64,000 nucleotides of DNA from Methanosarcina siciliae T4/M. Lineage in GTDB: Archaea > Halobacteriota > Methanosarcinia > Methanosarcinales > Methanosarcinaceae. Shown here piece by piece: positions 1 to 8,339 of the stretch. Numbering within the stretch: the stretch's first letter is position 1; every line of letters starts with the position of its first letter. Both the position numbers and the translations under genes were made by a program. The notes below the pieces were generated by a model. The model was not told the origin of the DNA, searched no databases, and saw only the letters and a program-made list of their open reading frames with translations. The stretch is taken from NCBI RefSeq assembly GCF_000970085.1, contig NZ_CP009506.1, forward strand, positions 3,472,001-3,536,000, read 5' to 3'.

Positions 1-628
1 TGCCGATGGCATCATGTCGCTTGCTCATCTTCACGATGTCCGGGCTCATAACTTCCAGAAGCATTTCTCCTCCCGGGAATTCGGAAATCAGTTTATTCAG
101 CAGGGTTTTGACTTCCTGCACGGTAAAATACATCAGCAGCCCTTCGGCAATGATCAAAACCGGTTCGTCAGTTACACAAATTTCGTCCATCCAGGAATCA
201 TCAAAGACCGATTTGGCAATCATCCTGTAGTGGTCAGTTTCGACAAAAAAATTCTGCCTGATGCGGATTACTTCCGGTAAATCCAAATCGTACCAGTGCA
301 TCCTGCCATTATCTACCTGCACAAAGCGTGTATCCAGTCCACAGCCTATGTTAACCACTACAGCATCGGGGTACTTTTGAATGAAACTCCGCACCGCTTG
401 ATCCAGAAGTTTTGTCCTCACCACAACCCCGATCTGGGATTTCCATGCATTGGCAAATTTCGTGAAATCATAGTCAAGTCCATTCATTATCTCCGCTGCT
501 TTTGTATCTTTAATTATCGGACAGGTTTGTTCTGCTTCAACGGCCCGCGCCCACAGCGGGATAAGCAAGGTCTCGGGTATACCCTGTAAATTCGGTGTTA
601 TATCCTGTAAATCCGGCTTATTATCCAT
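1..628 (-). CDS. Class I SAM-dependent methyltransferase, LCMT/TcmP type (partial, 3' end outside window)
   Basis: Reading leftward from an ATG at 626-628, about 209 codons are open to the window edge, so the C-terminus is missing. The translation has the glycine-rich SAM-binding motif VVNIGCGLDTRF, followed by WYDLDLPEV and, further on, IIAEGLLMYF. These are typical of the leucine-carboxyl-methyltransferase-like family (PF04072), which includes TcmP-type O-methyltransferases. The substrate cannot be told. The start codon lies inside the last codons of a small upstream ORF (8-bp overlap), suggesting translational coupling. Both sit behind the promoter at 876-921, which closely resembles the feo promoter, so iron-dependent expression is a reasonable inference. 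Confidence 0.8.
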   Translation of the reverse strand, partial: MDNKPDLQDITPNLQGIPETLLIPLWARAVEAEQTCPIIKDTKAAEIMNGLDYDFTKFANAWKSQIGVVVRTKLLDQAVRSFIQKYPDAVVVNIGCGLDTRFVQVDNGRMHWYDLDLPEVIRIRQNFFVETDHYRMIAKSVFDDSWMDEICVTDEPVLIIAEGLLMYFTVQEVKTLLNKLISEFPGGEMLLEVMSPDIVKMSKRHDAIG

Positions 629-842
629 ACTTATAGAATCCCCCATCTTTCAATTGAGAGTCAGCATAGTCGGATAAGTTCGGAAGCTTCTCCTCTCGAA
701 TTAACCTCTCTGTTTCCCAGCAAACCTCCTTTTTGCCGTCTTCTTCAAGGCCTCCTTCAATTGGCATTAATATGAGTCTTATTCCGTTTTTCGCATCTGA
801 AAAGATTTTCCAATTTTTCGGAATTTCCTCACATTTTTCCAA
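621..842 (-). CDS. Small hypothetical protein (73 aa, TTG start)
   Basis: A 73-codon frame starts at TTG (840-842) and ends in TAA at 621-623, overlapping the methyltransferase start by 8 bases. The product is charged, without membrane segments, and matches no family I recognise (LIRLILMPIEGG-like core, ends GGFYKYG). The same frame stays open upstream to a stop at 894-896 with protein-like sequence but no ATG, so the gene may have lost its original N-terminus or may really start at TTG. It is the first frame downstream of the promoter at 876-921. No clear Shine-Dalgarno sequence precedes the TTG. Expression is likely from its position, but function is unknown. Confidence 0.45.
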   Translation of the reverse strand: MEKCEEIPKNWKIFSDAKNGIRLILMPIEGGLEEDGKKEVCWETERLIREEKLPNLSDYADSQLKDGGFYKYG

Positions 843-875
843 ATTTATGTTTGGGATGCGAATATTTTCCTCAAA

Positions 876-921
876 CTTGAAATGTTGTAGTAACTATTTA
901 TAATTTTCGTATATCCGAAAA
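876..921 (-). promoter_or_regulatory. Promoter with iron-box-like palindrome (copy of the feo promoter)
   Basis: On the minus strand an imperfect palindrome (plus-strand TTTCGTATATCCGAAA, 905-920) runs into CGAAAATTATAAATAG, a good BRE plus TATA box. Transcription would begin near 870-876. The block matches the feo promoter at 8868-8913 in about 40 of 46 positions with identical spacing between the palindrome and a CTTGAAATGT block. The similarity continues about 15 bases into the presumed leader. The likely binding factor is a DtxR/MntR-type or similar metalloregulator, which is an inference. Confidence 0.7.
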
Positions 922-981
922 ATATGCTAGTATATGAAATACTATTTGTTAAAAGAAATTAATTTGTAAAATAATATATTA

Positions 982-996
982 TTTGCATATACGAAA
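982..996. promoter_or_regulatory. Second, imperfect iron-box-like site
   Basis: TTTGCATATACGAAA keeps the whole right half (ATATACGAAA) of the feo palindrome and a degenerate left half. It lies about 60 bp upstream of the better site at 905-920. Between them, 921-942 carries further CATAT/TATATG half-sites. The cluster could allow cooperative binding, but this is inferred from sequence only. Confidence 0.4.
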
Positions 997-999
997 AAC

Positions 1000-1299
1000 T
1001 CTTTCGCTCTGCTCGGGATCTCAATAAACTCCTGAGAAGTATCCTGAAATACTGTCCAGTCAGATATGTGCCAATTTTTTTCAAATCTTCAAAGAAACAC
1101 TTCAAGATCTAAACATTTTTAACTTTTTCATAGGACTAATTCGATATGCTCCGCTGTTTGGATGGCAAATTCTTACCTTAAAACCGTTCACTATATCTGG
1201 AATACCTTGTTGATGTTGGAGAGCAGACTCTCCAGTGTGAACCCTCTTACATTCCTGCCGGACAGCCGGATGCAGTCCTAATTCACATCCCCAAAAGTA
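1000..1299. other. Intergenic stretch with a hairpin downstream of the ABC genes
   Basis: No gene is visible. At 1217-1234 a perfect 7-bp stem with a 4-base loop (TGGAGAG-CAGA-CTCTCCA) lies 66-83 bp beyond the stop codon of the leftward ABC transporter. It could aid 3'-end formation, though no strong oligo-T run follows on that strand. Confidence 0.35.
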
Positions 1300-3033
1300 T
1301 TAATTACTTTGATATTGCGCCTTTAACATTGAGGAAAAAATTCCTTGTTTTTCTTTTAATTCAAAAGGTGTGCCTGTTTCTGCGATAACCCCGTCTTTAA
1401 TAACAACAATCTTATCAGCCCCTGAAACTGTTCTCATACGGTGCGCAATAATCAAAACGGTTTTGTTTTTTATAAGCTCACTGAGTGCCCTTTGGATTTT
1501 GCTCTCATTTTCCGCATCAAGAGATGCTGTAGCCTCGTCAAGCAGGATAATTGGAGCGTCTTTCAGTATTGCTCTGGCTATTGATATACGCTGTCTTTCG
1601 CCTCCCGATAATTTTTCCCCGTTTTCTCCTATTAAGGTGTCATATCCTTGCGGAAGCTTCTTTACGAACTCATCGCATTGGGCCAGTTGTGCTGCCTTCA
1701 TTACTTCTTCATCCGGTGCTTCTTCCTTCCCAAGACGGATATTATCCATAACTCTTGAATTAAAAAGCGTAACATCCTGAAAAACAATTGAAAAATTATT
1801 CAGAAGGGTTTCGGGATCAATCCGAGAGATATCTTCTCCGCCCAGGGTTATGACTCCTCTGTCGATATCCCAGAAACGAGCAGACAGTTTTGCAACCGTG
1901 CTTTTCCCGCCGCCGGAAGGTCCTACAAGCGCCGTTACTTCGCCTTGCTTTGCGGTGAAGTTTACATTCTGCAATGTTTGCACACCGTCTTGATAGGAGA
2001 AGTCCACGTTCTTGAATTCGATATCGTAGTTTTTCGGATGAAATTCAGTTCTTCCCTCCTGTCCTGGCATTCCATCCATCTCTTTCATGCGTTTTATCCG
2101 TACGTTGAGATATATAAGCGCTGCAAAGTTGTTCAAAGCGTCCATAATCGGATTATAAATGCGCGCAGTGACGACAAGAAAAACAATGTAAGTAAAAATA
2201 CTTATATCCCCGGTTGACAAAAGATATGCTCCGGCCAATATGACACTGGGAAGACCAAGCTTTAAAACAGCGTAAGAAAGGTTGATGAATGCGCCAATCA
2301 AAAGCTCTGTTTTAATCAAAAACTTTTCGTAGTTATCCAACTTTGCGTTTAACGCCTTTGAAAAAGCCTCTTCTCTGTTATAGGACTTTACTTCGTGGAC
2401 AGAATCAAGTCCCTCTTGAATATTATCCGAGATATCTCTTTTTATATCATATATTCTCACCTGTGTACTATTTTGAAACTTTCTCGAAAGATAAAAAACC
2501 AGGGCGGCAACCGGAACTACCCAGAATACGGCAAGGGACAGTTCCCAGTTATAGAAAAACATCATCACTCCCATGATCAGAAGAGTCAACCCCGCTGCAT
2601 AAAGCTGGGGAACCGTATGGGAAAAGAGCAGCTCTATCTGTGTTACATCTTCCATGATGGTAGAGCTTAAATCGGCAATATTTTTTTTGCCAAAAAAAGC
2701 TAATGGAAGCTTTCTTAGCGTTTCAGCCAGACTGATCCGTCTTTGAGCACTTTCTTCATAAATTTTCGTGTAGGCCGAATCGTACTGAAAGGTGGCGATA
2801 ACAAACATTATCATGAAGGACACGGCAGACAGAATAACGTAGTAAAAAAAGCTGCTTTTCTGGCTGGTTGAAGAATTTATCAGGGAGCTTATGTGTTCAT
2901 CGAGGAAATAAAAGCTGAGGATTACCGGAGCCAGAAAGCTGATGTCCATCACTACGGTCCAGATTATCGAGTGAAGAAGGTCTTTTGCGCCTTTTTCAGA
3001 CATAGCATATTTGTTTTGAAAATATTTTATCAT
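1300..3033 (-). CDS. ABC exporter-type half-transporter (permease-ATPase fusion)
   Basis: This 577-residue protein has an N-terminal six-helix ABC transmembrane domain (about residues 15-310) and a C-terminal ATPase domain. The ATPase has Walker A GPSGGGKST, signature LSGGERQR and Walker B IILLDEATASLD. A strong Shine-Dalgarno (AAGGAGG) precedes the ATG. It starts 15 bp after the end of a second half-transporter, so the two probably form a heterodimer from one transcript. The sequence style resembles paired ABC proteins of Firmicutes and of the IrtAB/YbtPQ group, some of which import metal chelates despite the exporter fold. Substrate and direction here are unknown. Horizontal acquisition from bacteria is likely but untested. 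Confidence 0.85.
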   Translation of the reverse strand: MIKYFQNKYAMSEKGAKDLLHSIIWTVVMDISFLAPVILSFYFLDEHISSLINSSTSQKSSFFYYVILSAVSFMIMFVIATFQYDSAYTKIYEESAQRRISLAETLRKLPLAFFGKKNIADLSSTIMEDVTQIELLFSHTVPQLYAAGLTLLIMGVMMFFYNWELSLAVFWVVPVAALVFYLSRKFQNSTQVRIYDIKRDISDNIQEGLDSVHEVKSYNREEAFSKALNAKLDNYEKFLIKTELLIGAFINLSYAVLKLGLPSVILAGAYLLSTGDISIFTYIVFLVVTARIYNPIMDALNNFAALIYLNVRIKRMKEMDGMPGQEGRTEFHPKNYDIEFKNVDFSYQDGVQTLQNVNFTAKQGEVTALVGPSGGGKSTVAKLSARFWDIDRGVITLGGEDISRIDPETLLNNFSIVFQDVTLFNSRVMDNIRLGKEEAPDEEVMKAAQLAQCDEFVKKLPQGYDTLIGENGEKLSGGERQRISIARAILKDAPIILLDEATASLDAENESKIQRALSELIKNKTVLIIAHRMRTVSGADKIVVIKDGVIAETGTPFELKEKQGIFSSMLKAQYQSN

Positions 3034-3048
3034 ATTGACCTCCTTAGT

Positions 3049-4833
3049 TTACCTGGCTTTTGCGGCAATTTTCCAGGCAACAGATTTTTGGTATTCATCC
3101 CACATGGTTTTGTAGATGCCACCTTTATTCAGCAGATCTGCGTGCGTTCCTTCCTCTGCAATCCTTCCGCTTTCGATAACCAGGATTCTGTTGACCTCCC
3201 GTACGCTGGTAAGACGATGTGCAATCATAAGAGTTGTTTTGCCACGGCTAAGCTCCTTAAGAGCTTTTTGGATTAAATGTTCATTTTCAGGGTCTACAAA
3301 GGCAGTGGCTTCATCTAAAAGCACGATCGGAGCATTCTTGACCGTGGCTCTGGCAAGCGCAATTCTCTGTTGTTCTCCCCCTGAAAGATAGGTTCCTTTT
3401 GAGCCTATTATCGTATCAAGTCCGTCAGGGAGATTTTCGATAATTTCTCTTGACTGCGAAAAATCAATTGCTTTATTTAGTTCTTCTTCTCCGACGTTAT
3501 CTTTTCCAAAAACTATGTTTTCTTTTAGTGAACCTTTAAACAGCCTGGTGTTTTGAAAAACAAAGGAAATATTGTCCATTAGTTCTTTTTTGGGAATATC
3601 CTTGACATTTATTCCTCCGACTAATACTGCGCCTTCATCTGCATCCCAAAAGCGGGCGGCCAGCCTGGAAATGGTTGTTTTTCCGCCTCCTGAGGGACCT
3701 ACAAGTGCTACCGTTTCACCTTCGTTTAATTTAAAGCTGATTTTATCGACGGCGCGTTTGTCGCTCCCTTCATATGAAAACGCTACGTTCCTAAACTCCA
3801 GGCTGTGATTTTGGATGTTTTTTGTGTTTTCGCTATGGCTCATGCCTGGATAAGCTAATAGGTTATCCAGCCTGTCAATGGCTTGCTCCGCAATCAAAGT
3901 ATTTTGCTGAAAATACATCGATTTCATCAAAAGCATAGTAAAAATTGGTGATATCAGAATGTAAAAAACAAAGTCCGCAAGCACAAGGGGAAGGTTTTCT
4001 CCTCTTCCTATCAAAAAGATAGCCACCGGAATTAAAAAGAATGCGGCTGATTGCATAATTATGGTGTAAAATGACATTGGTTTTCGCCAAAGGAGGGTAT
4101 ACGCATGGACCATCTCTTTGTATTTTATTATACTGTTATAGAACCGCTTAAAAGAAAATACGGTTTGACCGAATGTTTTTACAATCGGAATACCACGGAC
4201 ATATTCCACGGATTCGGAGCTCATTTCCTCTAAAGAATCAAAATACATTTTTTGAAATTTTTTACCTTCGGAGCTCATCATGAACTTCATTGTTATGAAA
4301 CCCAAAATAATTGGAACAAAAGAAGCAAGTCCCATTCTCCAGTCTACAATAAAAGTCAGAGCTATAAGAATAATGGGGGAGACGATGCTGCCTGCCATAT
4401 CCGGGAGCTGATGTGCTAAAAATGTATGAGTTGTTCCCGCTCCGTCATTTACAATCTTCCGTATTTTCCCGCTTGAATGCTTATCAAAAAAACCAAGCGG
4501 CATAGACATTATTTTGTTCATGCCAACTTTTTGTATCCCTACCTCTACGTGAAAAGCCGCAAGATGCGAGCTCATAAGTGCGCAAAAATATACTATTATT
4601 CCTCCGATTGCACTTGCAAAGGCTAGCCACGCATAAAAACTGACATTTGAAATGTCAATCGATTGGGGAGCTGATAATATATCACGTGTTATGTACCATA
4701 TAAGCACAAAAGGCAAGATGTTAAGAACTGCGGAAATTCCTGACAATACCAATGATAATGGCAAAAGTACTTTCTTCTTGCCCATGTAGGGCATGAACCT
4801 TTTTAAAATAAATTTTTTTTTCTCTTTTGGCAT
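3049..4833 (-). CDS. ABC exporter-type half-transporter, partner of the downstream gene
   Basis: The 594-residue product has the same layout as its neighbour: a six-helix transmembrane domain (roughly residues 20-310) and an ATPase with GPSGGGKTT (Walker A), LSGGEQQR (signature) and IVLLDEATAFVD (Walker B). The last aspartate and following residues keep the D-loop region. The start ATG at 4831-4833 lacks a clear Shine-Dalgarno, so it may be near the transcript 5' end. It is the first gene of a two-gene operon. It lies between an iron-box-controlled methyltransferase and the feo operon, which makes metal-related transport attractive, but nothing in the protein proves a substrate. Confidence 0.85.
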   Translation of the reverse strand: MPKEKKKFILKRFMPYMGKKKVLLPLSLVLSGISAVLNILPFVLIWYITRDILSAPQSIDISNVSFYAWLAFASAIGGIIVYFCALMSSHLAAFHVEVGIQKVGMNKIMSMPLGFFDKHSSGKIRKIVNDGAGTTHTFLAHQLPDMAGSIVSPIILIALTFIVDWRMGLASFVPIILGFITMKFMMSSEGKKFQKMYFDSLEEMSSESVEYVRGIPIVKTFGQTVFSFKRFYNSIIKYKEMVHAYTLLWRKPMSFYTIIMQSAAFFLIPVAIFLIGRGENLPLVLADFVFYILISPIFTMLLMKSMYFQQNTLIAEQAIDRLDNLLAYPGMSHSENTKNIQNHSLEFRNVAFSYEGSDKRAVDKISFKLNEGETVALVGPSGGGKTTISRLAARFWDADEGAVLVGGINVKDIPKKELMDNISFVFQNTRLFKGSLKENIVFGKDNVGEEELNKAIDFSQSREIIENLPDGLDTIIGSKGTYLSGGEQQRIALARATVKNAPIVLLDEATAFVDPENEHLIQKALKELSRGKTTLMIAHRLTSVREVNRILVIESGRIAEEGTHADLLNKGGIYKTMWDEYQKSVAWKIAAKAR

Positions 4834-5546
4834 TTATAGTCACGCTCGTAATTGCAGCAACAAAGAAAACACTTTGTAGCTCACCTAATGTTGCATTATT
4901 TTGCTTCCTGGCTATAGCTTGACTTCCTGAATACCTGGACCCTAATTGGTTATATTCAATATTCCCATTGATTCGGGAGAGTAAAGTCTGGTCATTTTGC
5001 AATCGGTTGACTTAAAGTTTTAAAGAATGTTTTCAGTTCTCGTTTTTTATTTCAGTTGAATACCCCGTTAGCTTGCTGCGGGGATGAACAACTTACCCGG
5101 CAACAGTTAATGATAATATGTTTTATCAATTCCATTTTCTGGTTGTTAACTTCTGCTTAAACTAAATTGTTCAGGGTTATTGCTTTCTTTAACGGAATAA
5201 TTGAAATTTATTCTTTCAGTTTATAGGTACCGGGATATTTTGTGGATAGGAAGACAGGATCTAATTTTTCCGGGAATTTTCCAGGTTGGTAGGCATCTCT
5301 GTCCTGTCTTCCTTTCCGTTGAGCCGAAAAATTTCAAAGCCCTAGCTAGCTGCTTTGTAACCTGTAGTCTTAAAGCTTTAAAGTCTGTTTTCGACTTTCG
5401 TTTTTTATTTCCGGCCTTTACTGATCCTGTACGGTTGTTCGCTTTTTGATCTGTCTATGCAGCTTTAAGCTCAGGAAGGCTGCTTTCAGGCTTTTGAAAT
5501 CTTCGGTTTCTGTTCATCAAGATTTTTTGATCAGGGTTTTTCAGGT
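4834..5546. other. Long intergenic region with decayed repeats
   Basis: No credible gene. It holds a hairpin repeat at 5051-5083, an imperfect 45-bp direct repeat (5011-5054 and 5369-5413, both of the form CTTAAAG-TTTAAAG-TTTTC-CGTTTTTTATTTC), and an 11-bp inverted repeat (GGAAGACAGGA at 5249-5259, TCCTGTCTTCC at 5302-5312). The pattern fits remains of insertions between the feo operon end and the ABC operon start. The ABC promoter should lie near 4840-5000 but I could not pick a convincing TATA box. Confidence 0.5.
5051..5083. repeat. Hairpin repeat, copy 1 (core ATACCCC...GCTTGCTGCGGGG)
   Basis: The block TTCAGTTGAATACCCC followed by GTTAGCTTGCTGCGGGG can fold through CCCC(G)/(C)GGGG. It matches 58063-58095 at 28 or so of 33 positions. 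Such hairpins recur in many prokaryotic genomes at ends of small mobile elements; assignment to an IS200/IS605- or REP-like family is only a guess. Confidence 0.55.
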
Positions 5547-5858
5547 TCAGCCCGTCCGGTTATGGCAAACCCTTCGTCCCTTTTCTGTCAACTTGTAAAC
5601 GGTACCGCTTGATACGGTGATTTTCCCGGAACAGCCACAAAGTCCGCAATCTTTACAGGAACCGGAGCAGGAAGAAGACCAGTCAGGATTTTTTTCCATA
5701 ACTTTTTCAACATGTCCCATTCCTTCCATAATCTCGAGTAAGCCTTTAAGCTGCTGCGTACTCATTTTCAAATGTCTCGAAATCTCATTGAAAGAGATAC
5801 TGCCTTTCTTTTCCGCTTCTGCCACCTGTTTCAGTACATACATGTATCCGAGTACCAT
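5547..5858 (-). CDS. feoC: FeoC-like winged-helix protein with cysteine cluster
   Basis: This 103-residue protein has an N-terminal winged-helix region (about 20-58, ISFNEISRHLKMSTQQLKG) followed by five clustered cysteines at 64, 68, 71, 74 and 76 (CSGSCKDCGLCGC), then a short tail. Size, cysteine cluster and position as last gene behind feoB fit FeoC, the small Fe-S or iron-sensing accessory of Feo transport. Its ATG overlaps the TAA of the preceding gene by one base (TAATG), and a GGAGGG lies upstream. It could regulate the operon or stabilise FeoB; the sequence does not decide. Confidence 0.85.
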   Translation of the reverse strand: MVLGYMYVLKQVAEAEKKGSISFNEISRHLKMSTQQLKGLLEIMEGMGHVEKVMEKNPDWSSSCSGSCKDCGLCGCSGKITVSSGTVYKLTEKGRRVCHNRTG

Positions 5859-6313
5859 TACCTTGTTTCCCTCCTTTCCTGAAGTTTGAATTTATTTTCC
5901 CAGCCCGCGTATATTACAAGAGAAAGCAGGCCAAGGTAAAGTGCAGGCTTGAAATCTACAAGTGGTGTCCATTCCTCAAATCCCTCCGCAAACAAAACCC
6001 ACGCATTAATAAGGTCGGCAATAAAGTTCAGGGAATATAGAGCTCCGAAGAGCATGGAAAGTACGATCCCTACATATGCGTAGGCTCTTCCTTCCTGGAA
6101 ATCTTTTGAAAGTTCACTAGTTCCGTATAAATAAACCGCACCTACGACTACAAGTACCAGCCCTCCGGCAATTTCCGGGGGAAGCAGGTTGGAAGCTATA
6201 AAGTTTTCAGGCAAAAACCCGGCTCCTTTCAGGACCTGTAAGCTCCCGATTGCCAGGTAGGTTATCCCCCAGAGGAGGGTAAAATAGGTCAGAGCTTTGT
6301 TCTTATTTTCCAT
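5858..6313 (-). CDS. Small membrane protein inside the feo operon
   Basis: A 151-residue protein with four predicted membrane segments (about 8-28, 45-65, 80-105 and 125-142) and no motif I recognise. It follows feoB by 13 bp and overlaps feoC by one base, so it is clearly co-transcribed with iron transport. A GGAGA Shine-Dalgarno precedes the ATG. It is not one of the classical FeoA, FeoB or FeoC families. A role as FeoB partner or assembly factor is a reasonable guess from position only. Confidence 0.75.
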   Translation of the reverse strand: MENKNKALTYFTLLWGITYLAIGSLQVLKGAGFLPENFIASNLLPPEIAGGLVLVVVGAVYLYGTSELSKDFQEGRAYAYVGIVLSMLFGALYSLNFIADLINAWVLFAEGFEEWTPLVDFKPALYLGLLSLVIYAGWENKFKLQERRETR

Positions 6314-6326
6314 TTATATCTCCTCT

Positions 6327-8339
6327 TCATGCGAATATGATATTCCCTATTTTTACCGTCGCAAAGGCCATTATCCACGCTATTGCTGTCGAATAAGCTG
6401 CTGCAAAAAGCATCCATTTCCAGGAGCCGGACTCTTTTTTGATTACTGCAACTGCTCCTATGCAGGGTACGTAAAGCAGGGTAAACACCATGAGCCCGAG
6501 TGCAATAGCGGGTGTGAATGTAGGGTCTGCTGCAAGAGTCGAAGACAATATTCCTTCATCTTCCCCTGTGCCATATAGGGTACCGAGAGAACCGAGGACA
6601 ACCTCTTTGGCAAGGAACCCGAAGATCAGGGAAATTGCAATTTTCCAGTCAAAACCTATCGGTGCTACGAGAGGCTCGAGCAGTTTTCCCAGACTGCCTA
6701 TGTAACTTTCCGCACTTCCGTATTCGACTCCCTGTGGGAAGTATGCAAGTAGCCATATTATCACCACTCCCCCTGCGATCACGGTACCTACCCTTTTCAG
6801 GTAAAGGGAACCCTGGTTCCACATATGTTTCAGGGAATTACCGACCGAAGGCACATGGTAAGGAGGAAGTTCCATTATAAAGGAAGAAGGTTTGCCCTTG
6901 AAAATGACACTCCGGAAAAGCTTGGCAGACAGGATTGCCACAATTATGCCGAGCACGTAAAGCCCAAAGATAACCGATCCGGCCTGTTTTCCGAAAAACG
7001 TCCCTGCAAGCAGCACGTAAACAGGCATCCTGGCCCCGCAGGACATGAAAGGCGTAACCATCATCGTAATGAGGCGGTCTTTTTCATCTTCAAGGGTGCG
7101 GGTTGCCATAATAGCCGGGACCGAACACCCGAATCCCATAAGCATTGGAATAAAGGATTTTCCCTGAAGCCCCATGGAATACATCAACCTGTCCATAATA
7201 AAGGCGGCTCTTGCAAGATATCCGCTGTCTTCCAGCAAAGCCAGGAGGAAGAACAGGATGAAAATATTGGGTACAAAAAGTATAACTGATCCCACTCCTG
7301 CAATTATCCCGTCCCCTAGCAGGGATGCAAGCCAGGAAGAATCAATGTTTGCAGCAACAGATTCGGCAAGCGAACCGAAAAACATGTCTATGAGTTCCAT
7401 GAAGGGAGAGGCGAAGGTAAAAGTAAGTTCAAACATACCCCACATCAGGGCAAGGAATATGGGTATTCCAAGATATCTGTTTGTAAGTACTTTATCGACC
7501 ATGTCGGATGGTGACATCTTTTCAGCACAGGTCGTACATGCCTGAGACAGTATGCTGCTTATGAACTCGTACCGCTTATCGGCCATTTCAGCTTCGTATC
7601 CCTCCGAATCCAGACCGGAAAGGAACTTTTCAACTTCAGGCTTTACACTTGACCTAGAAAGTTTTGAGCGAGCATTTTCGTCTCCTTCGAGTAGTTTTAT
7701 GCTAAACCATCTGGAAGGGTATCTGTTCATAAGGGTCATGTCTTTAACGAGAATATTTTCAAGATGACGTATCTTCTCTTCAACATCTTTCCCGTACCCT
7801 ATCTCATGAGGCAGGTGCGCTTCGGAATCGGCTTTTGTGATTATTGCGTCAAGGAGGTCGTTAATGCCCTTGCCTTCGTTTGCCGTTGTCTTTATCAAAG
7901 CGGTTCCAAGTAATCTTTCAAGCCTGAGGATATCCACCTCATCTCCCCGGCTTTCCGAAAGGTCGGACATATTCAGAGCAAAGACAAGTTTCGTTCCCAT
8001 TTCCAGTAGCTGGGTGCTCAGGTACAGGTTGCGTTCCAGATTTGTCGAGTCAAGAATCTGTACCACAACATCCGGTTTTTCCTCGAGGATATAATCTCTG
8101 GAAACAACTTCGTCTGCCGAATAGGCTGTGAGGCTGTAGGTTCCGGGAAGGTCTACAATTTCGAGAACATGTCCGGCATATTCTTTTGTACCTACTTTTT
8201 TCTCAACCGTTACCCCTGGCCAGTTTCCCACTTTTTGCCTGGCTCCGGTAATAGCATTGAAAACGGTTGTCTTGCCCACATTGGGATTTCCTGTAAGTGC
8301 AACCCTGATTTTAGTCTCAACCAAGTTCCACACCTTCAC
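6327..8339 (-). CDS. feoB: Ferrous iron transporter FeoB
   Basis: The product (up to 670 aa) has an N-terminal G domain with GNPNVGKTT (G1, residues 17-25), DLPGTYSL (G3) and NMSD (G4). A membrane region follows with the two Gate motifs and the cysteine-containing segments GFGCSVPAIMATRT and PFMSCGARMPVY typical of FeoB. It imports Fe2+ across the cytoplasmic membrane. The start is ambiguous: GTG codons at 8339 and 8333 overlap feoA, while a TTG at 8324 has AAGGTG at good spacing and is the best ribosome-site choice. The gene sits third in the operon. Length is normal for the family. Confidence 0.95.
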   Translation of the reverse strand: MKVWNLVETKIRVALTGNPNVGKTTVFNAITGARQKVGNWPGVTVEKKVGTKEYAGHVLEIVDLPGTYSLTAYSADEVVSRDYILEEKPDVVVQILDSTNLERNLYLSTQLLEMGTKLVFALNMSDLSESRGDEVDILRLERLLGTALIKTTANEGKGINDLLDAIITKADSEAHLPHEIGYGKDVEEKIRHLENILVKDMTLMNRYPSRWFSIKLLEGDENARSKLSRSSVKPEVEKFLSGLDSEGYEAEMADKRYEFISSILSQACTTCAEKMSPSDMVDKVLTNRYLGIPIFLALMWGMFELTFTFASPFMELIDMFFGSLAESVAANIDSSWLASLLGDGIIAGVGSVILFVPNIFILFFLLALLEDSGYLARAAFIMDRLMYSMGLQGKSFIPMLMGFGCSVPAIMATRTLEDEKDRLITMMVTPFMSCGARMPVYVLLAGTFFGKQAGSVIFGLYVLGIIVAILSAKLFRSVIFKGKPSSFIMELPPYHVPSVGNSLKHMWNQGSLYLKRVGTVIAGGVVIIWLLAYFPQGVEYGSAESYIGSLGKLLEPLVAPIGFDWKIAISLIFGFLAKEVVLGSLGTLYGTGEDEGILSSTLAADPTFTPAIALGLMVFTLLYVPCIGAVAVIKKESGSWKWMLFAAAYSTAIAWIMAFATVKIGNIIFA

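Noticed and set aside
4721..5002. 93-codon minus-strand frame overlapping the ABC transporter start
   Set aside because: It overlaps the start of a well-supported gene in another frame, has no recognisable motif and no good ribosome site.
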